Shown here piece by piece: positions 28,746 through 35,501 of a stretch of 64,000 nt of DNA (the stretch's first letter is position 1; each line of letters opens with the position of its first letter). The notes beneath the pieces were generated by a model. The model searched no databases and was not told where the DNA came from. It worked only from the letters and a program-made list of their open reading frames with translations. A program made the translations under genes and the position numbers. Location of the stretch: the NCBI RefSeq assembly GCF_004151245.1, contig NZ_JUIW01000014.1, positions 1 through 64,000 on the forward strand, read 5' to 3'. This stretch comes from Flavobacterium beibuense (lineage in GTDB: Bacteria > Bacteroidota > Bacteroidia > Flavobacteriales > Flavobacteriaceae).

Positions 28746-29159
28746 TTACTGTGAGATTAATTCATTTACGCTCCAGTATTCTATAAGTTTTTTAACCCTG
28801 TCTACATACTCCTCATACTTAAGGGGTTTTATTAAGTAACCTGCAATGCCTGTTTTATAACATTCCATTACATCCCTATGGTTGTTTGAGGTAGTTAGTA
28901 TTATGGCAGGAATATATTTAAGCACTTCATCTTTTTTAAGGATACCCAAAAATTCTATGCCGTTTATTTTAGGCATATTAAGATCCAGGATAATAATATC
29001 CGGAATAATTTCCTTGTCTTTTAATATTGCTAACGCCTCTTCGCCATTATTGGCTTCTACTATCTTATGGTTTAAGTGCAGGGTTTTTAAAACTCTGTGA
29101 AACTTCATGACTTCGATAGAGTCGTCTTCAATTAAAAGTATATTAAGTGCTCTCGCCAT
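28746..29159 (-). CDS. CheY-like single receiver protein, first gene of the NO-sensor operon
   Basis: The 137-residue protein is a receiver domain only: acid pocket LLIEDD, phospho-acceptor Asp59 in IILDLNMP, TTS switch and KPLKYEEY. It belongs to the Rcp1/CheY-like group often placed beside phytochrome-type or PAS kinases. With a free HPt in the same operon it could carry phosphate from the kinases to HPt and on to the LytTR regulator. It is the first gene behind the repeat-bearing promoter at 29191-29280. Confidence 0.92.
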   Translation of the reverse strand: MARALNILLIEDDSIEVMKFHRVLKTLHLNHKIVEANNGEEALAILKDKEIIPDIIILDLNMPKINGIEFLGILKKDEVLKYIPAIILTTSNNHRDVMECYKTGIAGYLIKPLKYEEYVDRVKKLIEYWSVNELISQ

Positions 29160-29190
29160 TTTTTTTAGTTAGGGTATATTTTTCCAACTA

Positions 29191-29280
29191 CAAAATTACG
29201 GGACTCCGTAAAGAACAATTTTTCTTTTCGATAAGCGAGGGTTAAACTTCGGTGAATGGTAGCTTTGAAGCGACGAATGG
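29191..29280 (-). promoter_or_regulatory. LytTR-type promoter A, drives the NO-sensor operon
   Basis: Read on the minus strand, three half-sites follow each other at a 21-bp period: CCATTCGTC (29280-29272), CCATTCACC (29259-29251) and the weaker TCGCTTATC (29238-29230, followed by GAA as in the other sites). After 31 bp comes TAATTTTG (29198-29191), a perfect -7 box, 31 bases before the ATG of the receiver gene at 29159. The operon that encodes the LytTR regulator would thus control itself. Confidence 0.7.
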
Positions 29281-29372
29281 TTTTAAATAGGCTATAAGCG
29301 GTTTCTTACAAGTATAAAATATATAGATTTTAACTGATTGATAGATAAACGCTTATTTTATTATTAGATTCT

Positions 29373-29463
29373 TAGTTAATCGGGACAAAAATACCATTCG
29401 TCTACAATTGAATGCCATTCGTCGAAATCTAACAATATAGCTAACATAATCACTAGATATTTG
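29373..29463 (+). promoter_or_regulatory. LytTR-type promoter B, drives small RNA 1
   Basis: CCATTCGTC at 29394-29402 and again at 29415-29423 are exact copies 21 bp apart; a degenerate third copy (TAGTTAATC, 29373-29381) precedes them by 21 bp. A 32-bp gap leads to GATATTTG (29456-29463), a -7 box that lacks the first T of the consensus. No -33 element is seen, so an activator is expected. Confidence 0.72.
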
Positions 29464-29468
29464 CACTA

Positions 29469-29599
29469 TAAATAATGCATTTATAATCATTTAGTCAAAG
29501 CCCCCTAGATTAAATGGATCCCAAAAATAAAGTAGTGCTATTGATATTCAATTAAAAATTACTGGTGTGTCAGGCCTCCCTAATAAGGAGGCCTTTTTT
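29469..29599 (+). ncRNA. small RNA 1 (about 130 nt)
   Basis: The transcript should start about 6 bases after the GATATTTG box and end at the terminator GGCCTCC/GGAGGCC plus T6 (29573-29599). It holds no sensible reading frame. It carries AATAATGCA just after its start (29471-29479), shared with small RNA 3, and an exposed run of five Cs (29501-29505). The exact start is inferred. Confidence 0.6.
29573..29599 (+). terminator. terminator of small RNA 1
   Basis: GGCCTCC (29573-29579), loop CTAATAA, GGAGGCC (29587-29593), then T6. The stem and loop nearly match the terminator of small RNA 2. Confidence 0.92.
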
Positions 29600-29625
29600 A
29601 TTGTTTATTATTTTATAAATGTGAC

Positions 29626-29716
29626 GGCTTACCCTTAATAGGAGTACAGCTCATCTAAAGCAAAATTCCATTCGTCGAATAATGGGACGGAAACGTAATT
29701 TCCCAACGGATATTTG
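29626..29716 (+). promoter_or_regulatory. LytTR-type promoter C, drives small RNA 2
   Basis: A perfect half-site CCATTCGTC lies at 29668-29676; 21 bp upstream is the degenerate CAGCTCATC followed by TA as in promoters B and D (29647-29655), and a very weak third copy may lie at 29626-29634. GATATTTG is at 29709-29716, again after exactly 32 bp. Confidence 0.65.
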
Positions 29717-29721
29717 CAGTG

Positions 29722-29868
29722 TTATTAAGTACAAAGTGGTTATATAGATTGTCATACTTTAAGCTCCAAAGTACATTGATAGTTTTATAAGAATGAAAAG
29801 AAATTAATGTTAGAATGCACGACTACTGATGTTTATTTTTAAGGCCTCCTTTATTAGGAGGCTTTTTT
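29722..29868 (+). ncRNA. small RNA 2 (about 147 nt)
   Basis: It runs from just after the GATATTTG box to the terminator GCCTCC/GGAGGC plus T6 (29844-29868). It has no C5 run like small RNAs 1 and 3. An 11-codon frame (29807-29842, MLECTTTDVYF) ends right before the terminator, so a tiny peptide cannot be excluded. Confidence 0.55.
29844..29868 (+). terminator. terminator of small RNA 2
   Basis: GCCTCC (29844-29849), loop TTTATTA, GGAGGC (29857-29862), T6. Confidence 0.92.
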
Positions 29869-29918
29869 ATTTATGTAGGGTTTCTTAATAGATATTATTG
29901 ATAAAATCTTCCATCAAC

Positions 29919-30010
29919 CTGTTTGTCGGCTTAGTTCTTACCATTCGTCTACAGCAAAATGTTTTTTGTCGAATATTAGGCAAAAAGCTTTGAAACCCGA
30001 CGGATATTTG
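29919..30010 (+). promoter_or_regulatory. LytTR-type promoter D, drives the lone receiver gene
   Basis: CCATTCGTC (29941-29949) is followed 21 bp later by TTTTTTGTC (29962-29970, then GAA). A further copy CTGTTTGTC lies 22 bp upstream (29919-29927). After a 32-bp gap comes GATATTTG (30003-30010). The sequence between the half-sites resembles that of promoter C (CTACAGCAAAAT against CTAAAGCAAAAT), so the two were probably duplicated. Confidence 0.68.
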
Positions 30011-30015
30011 TACTG

Positions 30016-30132
30016 TAATTAACACTGAATCCAAAATAATTTATCAAGATATTGCCCCCCAATAAACTGATAACCCCAAAAATACCGTAAATGAATATAA
30101 GATTCAGTGTTAATAACTAAAACAGCAGACTT
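30016..30132 (+). promoter_or_regulatory. structured leader of the lone receiver gene
   Basis: The roughly 117-base leader begins and ends with a perfect 13-bp inverted repeat: TTAACACTGAATC (30019-30031) and GATTCAGTGTTAA (30101-30113), which would close a 69-base loop that contains a run of six Cs (30055-30060). A 9-codon frame starts at 30091 and stops at 30120 inside the 3' arm. This could hide or expose the ribosome site at 30133 and make the leader a target or relative of the small RNAs. Confidence 0.5.
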
Positions 30133-30561
30133 ATGAAAGTTTTAATAGTAGATAACGAACGTCACATATTAACATCGTTGGGCAGGTGCCTAAGCGATTT
30201 AGGATATGAAATTGAGTGTTGTGACAATACTCGGGATGCTGTAAATAGTTTTAATGCTTTTCAGCCTGATCTGCTTATTGCAGATATAAGTTTGTCGGTA
30301 GTGTACCCAATGGTACCTATGATAAACAAACCTAAGGCAAACAGGGCAGGGTTAGAAGTTATACAATATATTAGAAATGTAAAAAAGGTTAGTACTCCTG
30401 TTATGGTAGTTTCATGTCATAGTGATGAAAGGGTTTTTAATAAAACCTTTGAACTTGGAGTAAACGACTATGCAAAAATGCCTATAAGTATTTCTGATAT
30501 TGAGGCAAGAGCCAAAAGGCTTACAAGTGGTATAGATAACGCGATTTTTAGTTTGAATTAA
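30133..30561 (+). CDS. atypical stand-alone receiver protein
   Basis: The 142-residue protein is a receiver with Asp51 (LIADIS) as candidate phospho-acceptor. It departs from the norm in two ways: about 14 extra residues between the acceptor and the third helix, and Met116 in place of the conserved Lys before Pro (AKMPIS), so phosphorylation or its response may be altered. Its closest relative in the window is the receiver half of the glycosyltransferase fusion at 49905, which has a similar insertion. Both are driven by LytTR-type promoters. A terminator follows. Confidence 0.85.
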   Translation: MKVLIVDNERHILTSLGRCLSDLGYEIECCDNTRDAVNSFNAFQPDLLIADISLSVVYPMVPMINKPKANRAGLEVIQYIRNVKKVSTPVMVVSCHSDERVFNKTFELGVNDYAKMPISISDIEARAKRLTSGIDNAIFSLN

Positions 30562-30625
30562 AATATAAAAGTACTTCATAATGCCTTAAGGGATTATGAT
30601 AGTTTTATGGTTGGTTTGGTTGATG

Positions 30626-30656
30626 CACCTGTAGTTTTCTACAGGTGTTTCTTTTT
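30626..30656 (+). terminator. terminator after the lone receiver gene
   Basis: CACCTGTAG (30626-30634), loop TTTT, CTACAGGTG (30639-30647), then a T-rich tail that just reaches the end of the converging YaiO gene. Confidence 0.9.
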
Positions 30657-31917
30657 AGAATCGTTTTATAGCACCTACGCCGGCAGTTATCTGATTACCT
30701 TTTGTGTTAGGGGCATATTCCTGATTCTCAATCGAAGTTCTAGCGTATACTACATAAGATCGGTTAAATACAGTTCTGTATTCCAAAGCTACATTATATG
30801 ATTTTAGCTTATAGGTAAAAGTCTCATTAAGAAGCACGTTATTCTGATTATCCGGAGAAATACCGGTACCAAGCCTTAAGCTCAGATACTCATCGGCACC
30901 ACCTAAATAATAACGGGTAGTTAACTGATAAGACTGGCCAACATTATTTCTGTCTGGTGTAAAATATCCTCTTAGGTTAAACCATAGGTTTTTATAATAT
31001 TTTCCGGCAGATAGGGTATAGGTCCAGGTTTGTTCTCCCGAAAAACTTAACATCCTAAAACCTCCTTCTGCTTCAAAACCTTTGGGTAGATTGGCAAACA
31101 ATGAAAATCCTGCTTTATATTCCGGGAAGATACCTTTATCATCAGATATACCTGCATTTACATAGGTATAGAAAACATCTGATATTCTTGGATAACTTTC
31201 AATTTCAAACTGCATGGCATCCATAGCAAACTTATTGGCATAATTTACCCTTCCGGTAAGTGTACCAAAGTTACCCTGCCTGGTATAGTCTACACTGGCA
31301 ATATGCCAAGGGTCGTCAAAACGTTTATCAAAATAGTAGTAGTCATAATAAACCCCTACGGCATTTTTAAACCCTGTCATTCCTATAACCTGGCTTAGAG
31401 TCCTGGCTTCATTGTTTTTTGGGTTTATTTCCAATAGTGTTGTCAGGGTACTGTTGGCTTCAGTATATTGTCTGGAATCTTTAAGTATTCTCGCTTTTAA
31501 AAGCAGTAGCTCTTCCGATTGCGGACTTTTTCCCAAGCCTTTATCGGTTAGTTCTAAAGCCTTTTCATAATTTTTATTCCAATACTCAAGGCTACCATAT
31601 GCCAGATATAAATCCGTATTATCAGGATTTTTTATCATAACCTTTTCAAAAACCAAACGGGCCTGCTCCGGTTGTTTATCCCAGGTATATAGCCTGCCTA
31701 AAAAGATATTTAGTTCGGTATAATCCGGGCTCAATTCCAAAGCCTTTTGTGACAGGTCAATAGCTTTTTTATAGTTTTTGTTTTCAAAAGCTTCTTTTCT
31801 GGCTTCTGTGTATATATCGTCGCTGGTTTGGGCATTTACTGTAATGCATGAAAAAAGCATAACTATAAAAAGTAATACCTTAACAGTTGGTTGTATTTTT
31901 TTTAGATTGACTGACAC
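30655..31917 (-). CDS. TPR plus YaiO-like outer-membrane beta-barrel protein
   Basis: The 420-residue protein has a signal peptide (ends near VNAQ), TPR units (about 33-170, AIDLSQKALELSP, ALELTDKGLGKSP) and a C-terminal barrel of the YaiO family (about 185-420, ending in GAIKRF with terminal Phe). TPR-barrel proteins of this sort are found with synthase-type glycosyltransferases and are thought to help export of the polymer, as PgaA and AlgK/AlgE do. It is the last gene of the minus-strand operon, 22 bases after the glycosyltransferase gene. The export role is inferred. Confidence 0.85.
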   Translation of the reverse strand: MSVNLKKIQPTVKVLLFIVMLFSCITVNAQTSDDIYTEARKEAFENKNYKKAIDLSQKALELSPDYTELNIFLGRLYTWDKQPEQARLVFEKVMIKNPDNTDLYLAYGSLEYWNKNYEKALELTDKGLGKSPQSEELLLLKARILKDSRQYTEANSTLTTLLEINPKNNEARTLSQVIGMTGFKNAVGVYYDYYYFDKRFDDPWHIASVDYTRQGNFGTLTGRVNYANKFAMDAMQFEIESYPRISDVFYTYVNAGISDDKGIFPEYKAGFSLFANLPKGFEAEGGFRMLSFSGEQTWTYTLSAGKYYKNLWFNLRGYFTPDRNNVGQSYQLTTRYYLGGADEYLSLRLGTGISPDNQNNVLLNETFTYKLKSYNVALEYRTVFNRSYVVYARTSIENQEYAPNTKGNQITAGVGAIKRF

Positions 31918-31939
31918 AATAGTAATTTTTAAGATTAAA

Positions 31940-33361
31940 CTATTTTTTAGGGTTTGAAAGCCCTGTTCTACTCATGGCTCCCCATGTTTTTTTACCTCTT
32001 ATAAGGTCGATGTTGCCTTTTATTGCTGCCCACATTACAAACGGATGGTAGAATAAAGGCTCTGCAAAGGCAGTGCCTATAAGCCTGAATATGTACTTAG
32101 GTTTCTTGTATTGCTGAAAAGAATATTCTTCAAAGAAAATAGCTGTAATTGAATAAAGCACCGAGAAGAAATATACTAATGCAAAAAAGCTAAGGAATAT
32201 GGTCCAGTTTAAAAATCCTAAAACATATAAAAGGATAATGAAAAGGATCCCAAAGAATTCTATGATAGGGGCAAGCCATTCAAAAAACATCCAGTAAGGT
32301 GTACTAAGCATACCCAATACTTTATACTTAGGGTTAAAGAGCATTTTGCGGTGCATCCATAAGGTTTCCATAGTACCGCGTGTCCATCTGTTGCGTTGCC
32401 TGTGGAGTACTTTCCACTGTTGTGGTACTTCTGTCCAGCATAAAGGATCCGGGATAAAACCTACGGTGTAAGGAATTTTTTTATTACGCATCATACGTCG
32501 CATGCGTACCAAAAGCTCCATATCTTCTCCTACTGTTTTGTGATTATAACCTCCGGCCTCTATGGCTATCTTTTTATCAAACATACCAAAAGCCCCGGAT
32601 ATTAACAGGAGTCCGTCCAGTCTTGACCACGCCATACGCCCCATAAGGAATGCCCTGAAGTATTCCAGTATTTGTGCACGGGCCACAAACTTATCCGGAA
32701 GGCGCACTTCTATAATCCTGCCGTCTTCAATAATACATGAGTTAGCCACACGGATTATACCTCCAGATGCAATTACCGTCTTCTCATTATTTAAAAATGG
32801 TTTTACCAGTTTAAGCAAGGCATCGTTTTCAAGTATACAGTCTACGTCAATACAACAAATAAGGTCGTGCTTACAGTTGTTTATACCCGCGTTTAATGCA
32901 TCGGCCTTACCACCGTTTGCTTTATCTATAACTGTTAGGTTTTTGTAGGCTTTAATTGTAGATGTGTAAACGCCCCTTACTTCCTGTGTGGGTATGGAGT
33001 TGTATCGTAATGACTCATCTTTTACCATAGAAAAAGTTTCTACCAGCCTTTGCAGGGTATTGTCTTTACTGCCGTCGTTTATTACCACTATCTCATAAGA
33101 AGGGTAGTTAAGAGTAAGCATGGAGCGTACATTTTCTACAACATTGGCTTCCTCATTGTAGGCAGGTGCAAGTATAGATACAGGTGGCAGGGTAGAGGAT
33201 TGCAGCATTGCTACTTCTTCCGAAGGTAGGTTATATATCCTTTTATACTCCTTAATTTCCAAAAAGGAGAATAAGGCAGCAAACGTATACCCTGAGCATA
33301 TTACTACTGCATATACAAGAAATGCCCAACTGGCTATATCTATTAATATTCTATAATCCAA
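31940..33361 (-). CDS. membrane family 2 glycosyltransferase (processive synthase type)
   Basis: The 473-residue protein has an N-terminal membrane helix, a cytoplasmic GT2 domain with the four synthase motifs (VVINDGSKDNT; DVDC as DxD; VGEDMELLVRM; RQRNRWTRG as the R/QxxRW motif) and three or four C-terminal membrane helices (about 335-430). These are the marks of processive synthases of the PgaC, hyaluronan and cellulose class that polymerise and extrude polysaccharide. It lies between a HEAT protein and a YaiO-type barrel and behind receiver genes, so control by phosphorelay is likely. The sugar cannot be read from the sequence. Confidence 0.9.
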   Translation of the reverse strand: MDYRILIDIASWAFLVYAVVICSGYTFAALFSFLEIKEYKRIYNLPSEEVAMLQSSTLPPVSILAPAYNEEANVVENVRSMLTLNYPSYEIVVINDGSKDNTLQRLVETFSMVKDESLRYNSIPTQEVRGVYTSTIKAYKNLTVIDKANGGKADALNAGINNCKHDLICCIDVDCILENDALLKLVKPFLNNEKTVIASGGIIRVANSCIIEDGRIIEVRLPDKFVARAQILEYFRAFLMGRMAWSRLDGLLLISGAFGMFDKKIAIEAGGYNHKTVGEDMELLVRMRRMMRNKKIPYTVGFIPDPLCWTEVPQQWKVLHRQRNRWTRGTMETLWMHRKMLFNPKYKVLGMLSTPYWMFFEWLAPIIEFFGILFIILLYVLGFLNWTIFLSFFALVYFFSVLYSITAIFFEEYSFQQYKKPKYIFRLIGTAFAEPLFYHPFVMWAAIKGNIDLIRGKKTWGAMSRTGLSNPKK

Positions 33362-33367
33362 AGTGTC

Positions 33368-34372
33368 TTATTTTAAAAAATGCTCTTCAGCTTTTAAATA
33401 TTCTATTTTCATTTCTTCATCGTTGCCGGTAAGCAATCCGGATAAAGTTTGTAATTGATTGAAATCTCCTATTTGGGTTATAAGTTTTAAAATCTCTTTT
33501 TTAATTTCAGTGCTTTCTGTAGCAAAGTTGGTGAGTAGCACATCTATGGCTTCTTCATGTCCTATTTTGCGCATACACCTTATAGCTGCTCTTTTAAGTT
33601 CTTCTTCAGGGCTTTCAAGAAAAGGCATTACCTGGTCTATATTTTCATATTGGTTAAATACTGCAATTTGCTTGATGCAAAAAATAACAACACTTTGCTG
33701 TTTGTGAGTAAGCCATTTTGAGAAATCAGGGACCTGCTCCTCGTATTTTTTCAGAGCATCTTCCAGATATACCTGTTGCCATATGGTTAATGGTTCTTCT
33801 AAGCGGTATAAAAAGTTAAGAGGATACTTTTGAGATAGCTTAATAAAGTATAAAAGTGCCTGTAATCTTACCTCACTTCTTTTGTCGTTTAAGAGTTTAA
33901 CTGCTAACGATTCCTGTATTTTTATTCCCATGCTGGAAACTGTGTAGAGACCGCGGGTCCTTCGGTGCCACTTTAAGCTTTTTAAGTCTTTAAATACAAT
34001 ATTATCAAGATCAAGGCTAAAAAAAAGTTTTTTTATAGAATCATTTGCTTCTCCCTTAAAGTTTTGATTGTATATAAGTATCTCTTTTGTCGTTATCTTT
34101 TTTTGAAGGTTGGTTTTAAGAAAATTGTTTTTAAAATTTTCGGTTTCAGTCTCGTCAAAATCCGGATCAAAGAGATAGTTGTTAATAAAATCGCTTAAGC
34201 GGCTGTAATGTTCCGCTTTTTTTAGGTTACGACTGTTTTTAAACAGCCTTAAGTAAAGTATAAACAGGATTAAGATCAAGCTAAGTAAAATTAATACAAA
34301 GCTTACCAGAATGTTTAGCTTTACTATCCACTCCCAGTCATTATAGTATATATTTTCGTATATCTGTTCCAA
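33368..34372 (-). CDS. HEAT-repeat membrane protein
   Basis: The 334-residue protein has one N-terminal membrane helix (about 18-42, LVSFVLILLSLILILFILYL) and then alpha-helical repeats of HEAT type (ILRLLNDKRSEVRLQALLYF-like, ESPEEELKRAAIRCMRKIG, EAIDVLLTNFATESTEIKKEIL), probably in the cytoplasm. Such proteins recur beside GT2/YaiO genes in Bacteroidota, where they may scaffold the synthase. It lies 9 bases after the receiver gene and 6 bases before the synthase gene. No enzyme motif is visible. Confidence 0.8.
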   Translation of the reverse strand: MEQIYENIYYNDWEWIVKLNILVSFVLILLSLILILFILYLRLFKNSRNLKKAEHYSRLSDFINNYLFDPDFDETETENFKNNFLKTNLQKKITTKEILIYNQNFKGEANDSIKKLFFSLDLDNIVFKDLKSLKWHRRTRGLYTVSSMGIKIQESLAVKLLNDKRSEVRLQALLYFIKLSQKYPLNFLYRLEEPLTIWQQVYLEDALKKYEEQVPDFSKWLTHKQQSVVIFCIKQIAVFNQYENIDQVMPFLESPEEELKRAAIRCMRKIGHEEAIDVLLTNFATESTEIKKEILKLITQIGDFNQLQTLSGLLTGNDEEMKIEYLKAEEHFLK

Positions 34373-34381
34373 TACCTTAAC

Positions 34382-34744
34382 TTATTTGCTAAGACTTCTT
34401 TTTACTCTTAATGATAGTTCGTTTGGACTAAAAGGCTTGGTAATAAAATCATCTACTCCCATAGTAAAGGCATCCATTATTATATCTTCCTGTGTTGCAG
34501 TAGAAAGTACAATTATAGGTGTTTCGGGTGTTTCCTTTTTTATTAACTCAATAAGCTGGGAGCCGGTAACAAAAGGCAGCATCAGGTCTGTAATAACAAG
34601 ATCAAAATTGTTGTTTTTTAAAATCTCGGTAGCCACTCGTCCGTCAGGGGCCACGGTTACCTCATAGCCGTCTTTATTAAGTTTAAATTCTAATGATTTT
34701 ACGACCATGGGGTTGTCTTCTATCACTAAGATTCTTTTTTTCAT
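34382..34744 (-). CDS. single-domain response regulator
   Basis: The 120-residue receiver has the full set of active-site residues (VIEDN acid pocket, LVITDLMLP with the acceptor Asp, LSTAT switch, TKPFS with the Lys). It lacks an output domain and lies 4 bases after the REC-HPt gene and upstream of the HEAT, synthase and barrel genes. It most likely relays the kinase signal to the polysaccharide machinery by protein contact, perhaps through the HEAT protein. Confidence 0.92.
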   Translation of the reverse strand: MKKRILVIEDNPMVVKSLEFKLNKDGYEVTVAPDGRVATEILKNNNFDLVITDLMLPFVTGSQLIELIKKETPETPIIVLSTATQEDIIMDAFTMGVDDFITKPFSPNELSLRVKRSLSK

Positions 34745-34748
34745 GGGT

Positions 34749-35459
34749 TTATTTTAATTGTGGGAAATCGTTTTCTAACTGAGCTTTCATTTTAGCAAAC
34801 TCTATTATCAAATTATCGGCTAAGAAAGGGACATCTTCTTCGGGAGCCCTGTTGTTAAGTAAATTACATATCTCTACCGATGTTTTGTTTTCAAGCATTT
34901 CAAATGAGGGCTTAATGTTGTGGGCAATTTCGGCAACACTTTGATAATCTTTATTGATAAGTGCTTCCTTAAGCTGTTCAAGCTTATCGCTTACCGAAGA
35001 AGTGAAAATAGAGAGGGTTTCCATAATGAATTCCTGGTTACTGTCTGAAATTTCATTTAGATAATCCAGGGAGTATGCTTTTTCTACAGCTTCTTTCTCG
35101 CAGTGATTTTTTTCTAATAATTCTATTATAATAGAAAGGTCATCTATACCTATGGGCTTTTTTATGAACGCAAGCTTGTCTTTATAGTGTTCAACTATAG
35201 TGCTTTCACCTTCTTCGCCCAAAACCAATACAGGTACATCGGCTTTTATTTCTTTGTTAAGATAATCAAACGTTTGGTAAGCATTTAACGGAGATGAGTT
35301 TTCATCAAGTATTACAAGATGAAAGTCGTTCTCTTTTTTTACCTTTTGTATAGCATCATAGCTATTTTCACAACAGGTAATTTGCCATTCTTTAGGGAGC
35401 AGCTGTGTCACTACATCTTTTTCAGTATTATTTTCAACAAGTAAAATATTTAACTGCAT
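34749..35459 (-). CDS. receiver-HPt protein with degenerate acid pocket
   Basis: The 236-residue protein joins a receiver (1-112) and an HPt domain (about 128-232). The receiver keeps Asp52 (VILDEN) and Lys101 (IKKP) but its acid pocket reads VENN rather than the usual DD or ED, so metal binding may be weak. The HPt domain has phospho-acceptor His180 in IAHNIKPS. It is probably the phosphotransfer step between the upstream hybrid kinase and the small receiver that follows. Confidence 0.85.
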   Translation of the reverse strand: MQLNILLVENNTEKDVVTQLLPKEWQITCCENSYDAIQKVKKENDFHLVILDENSSPLNAYQTFDYLNKEIKADVPVLVLGEEGESTIVEHYKDKLAFIKKPIGIDDLSIIIELLEKNHCEKEAVEKAYSLDYLNEISDSNQEFIMETLSIFTSSVSDKLEQLKEALINKDYQSVAEIAHNIKPSFEMLENKTSVEICNLLNNRAPEEDVPFLADNLIIEFAKMKAQLENDFPQLK

Positions 35460-35501
35460 GTGGGTGGGGATATTTTTAAAGTTTAAAATTATAATAAAAT
35501 G

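Noticed and set aside
29250..30010. Repeated CCATTCGTC units taken as a CRISPR array or decayed mobile-element repeats
   Set aside because: Units are only 9 bp, lie in both orientations according to the downstream gene, occur in arrays of two or three and keep a fixed distance to a -7 box. That is promoter architecture, not CRISPR repeats with 30-bp spacers.
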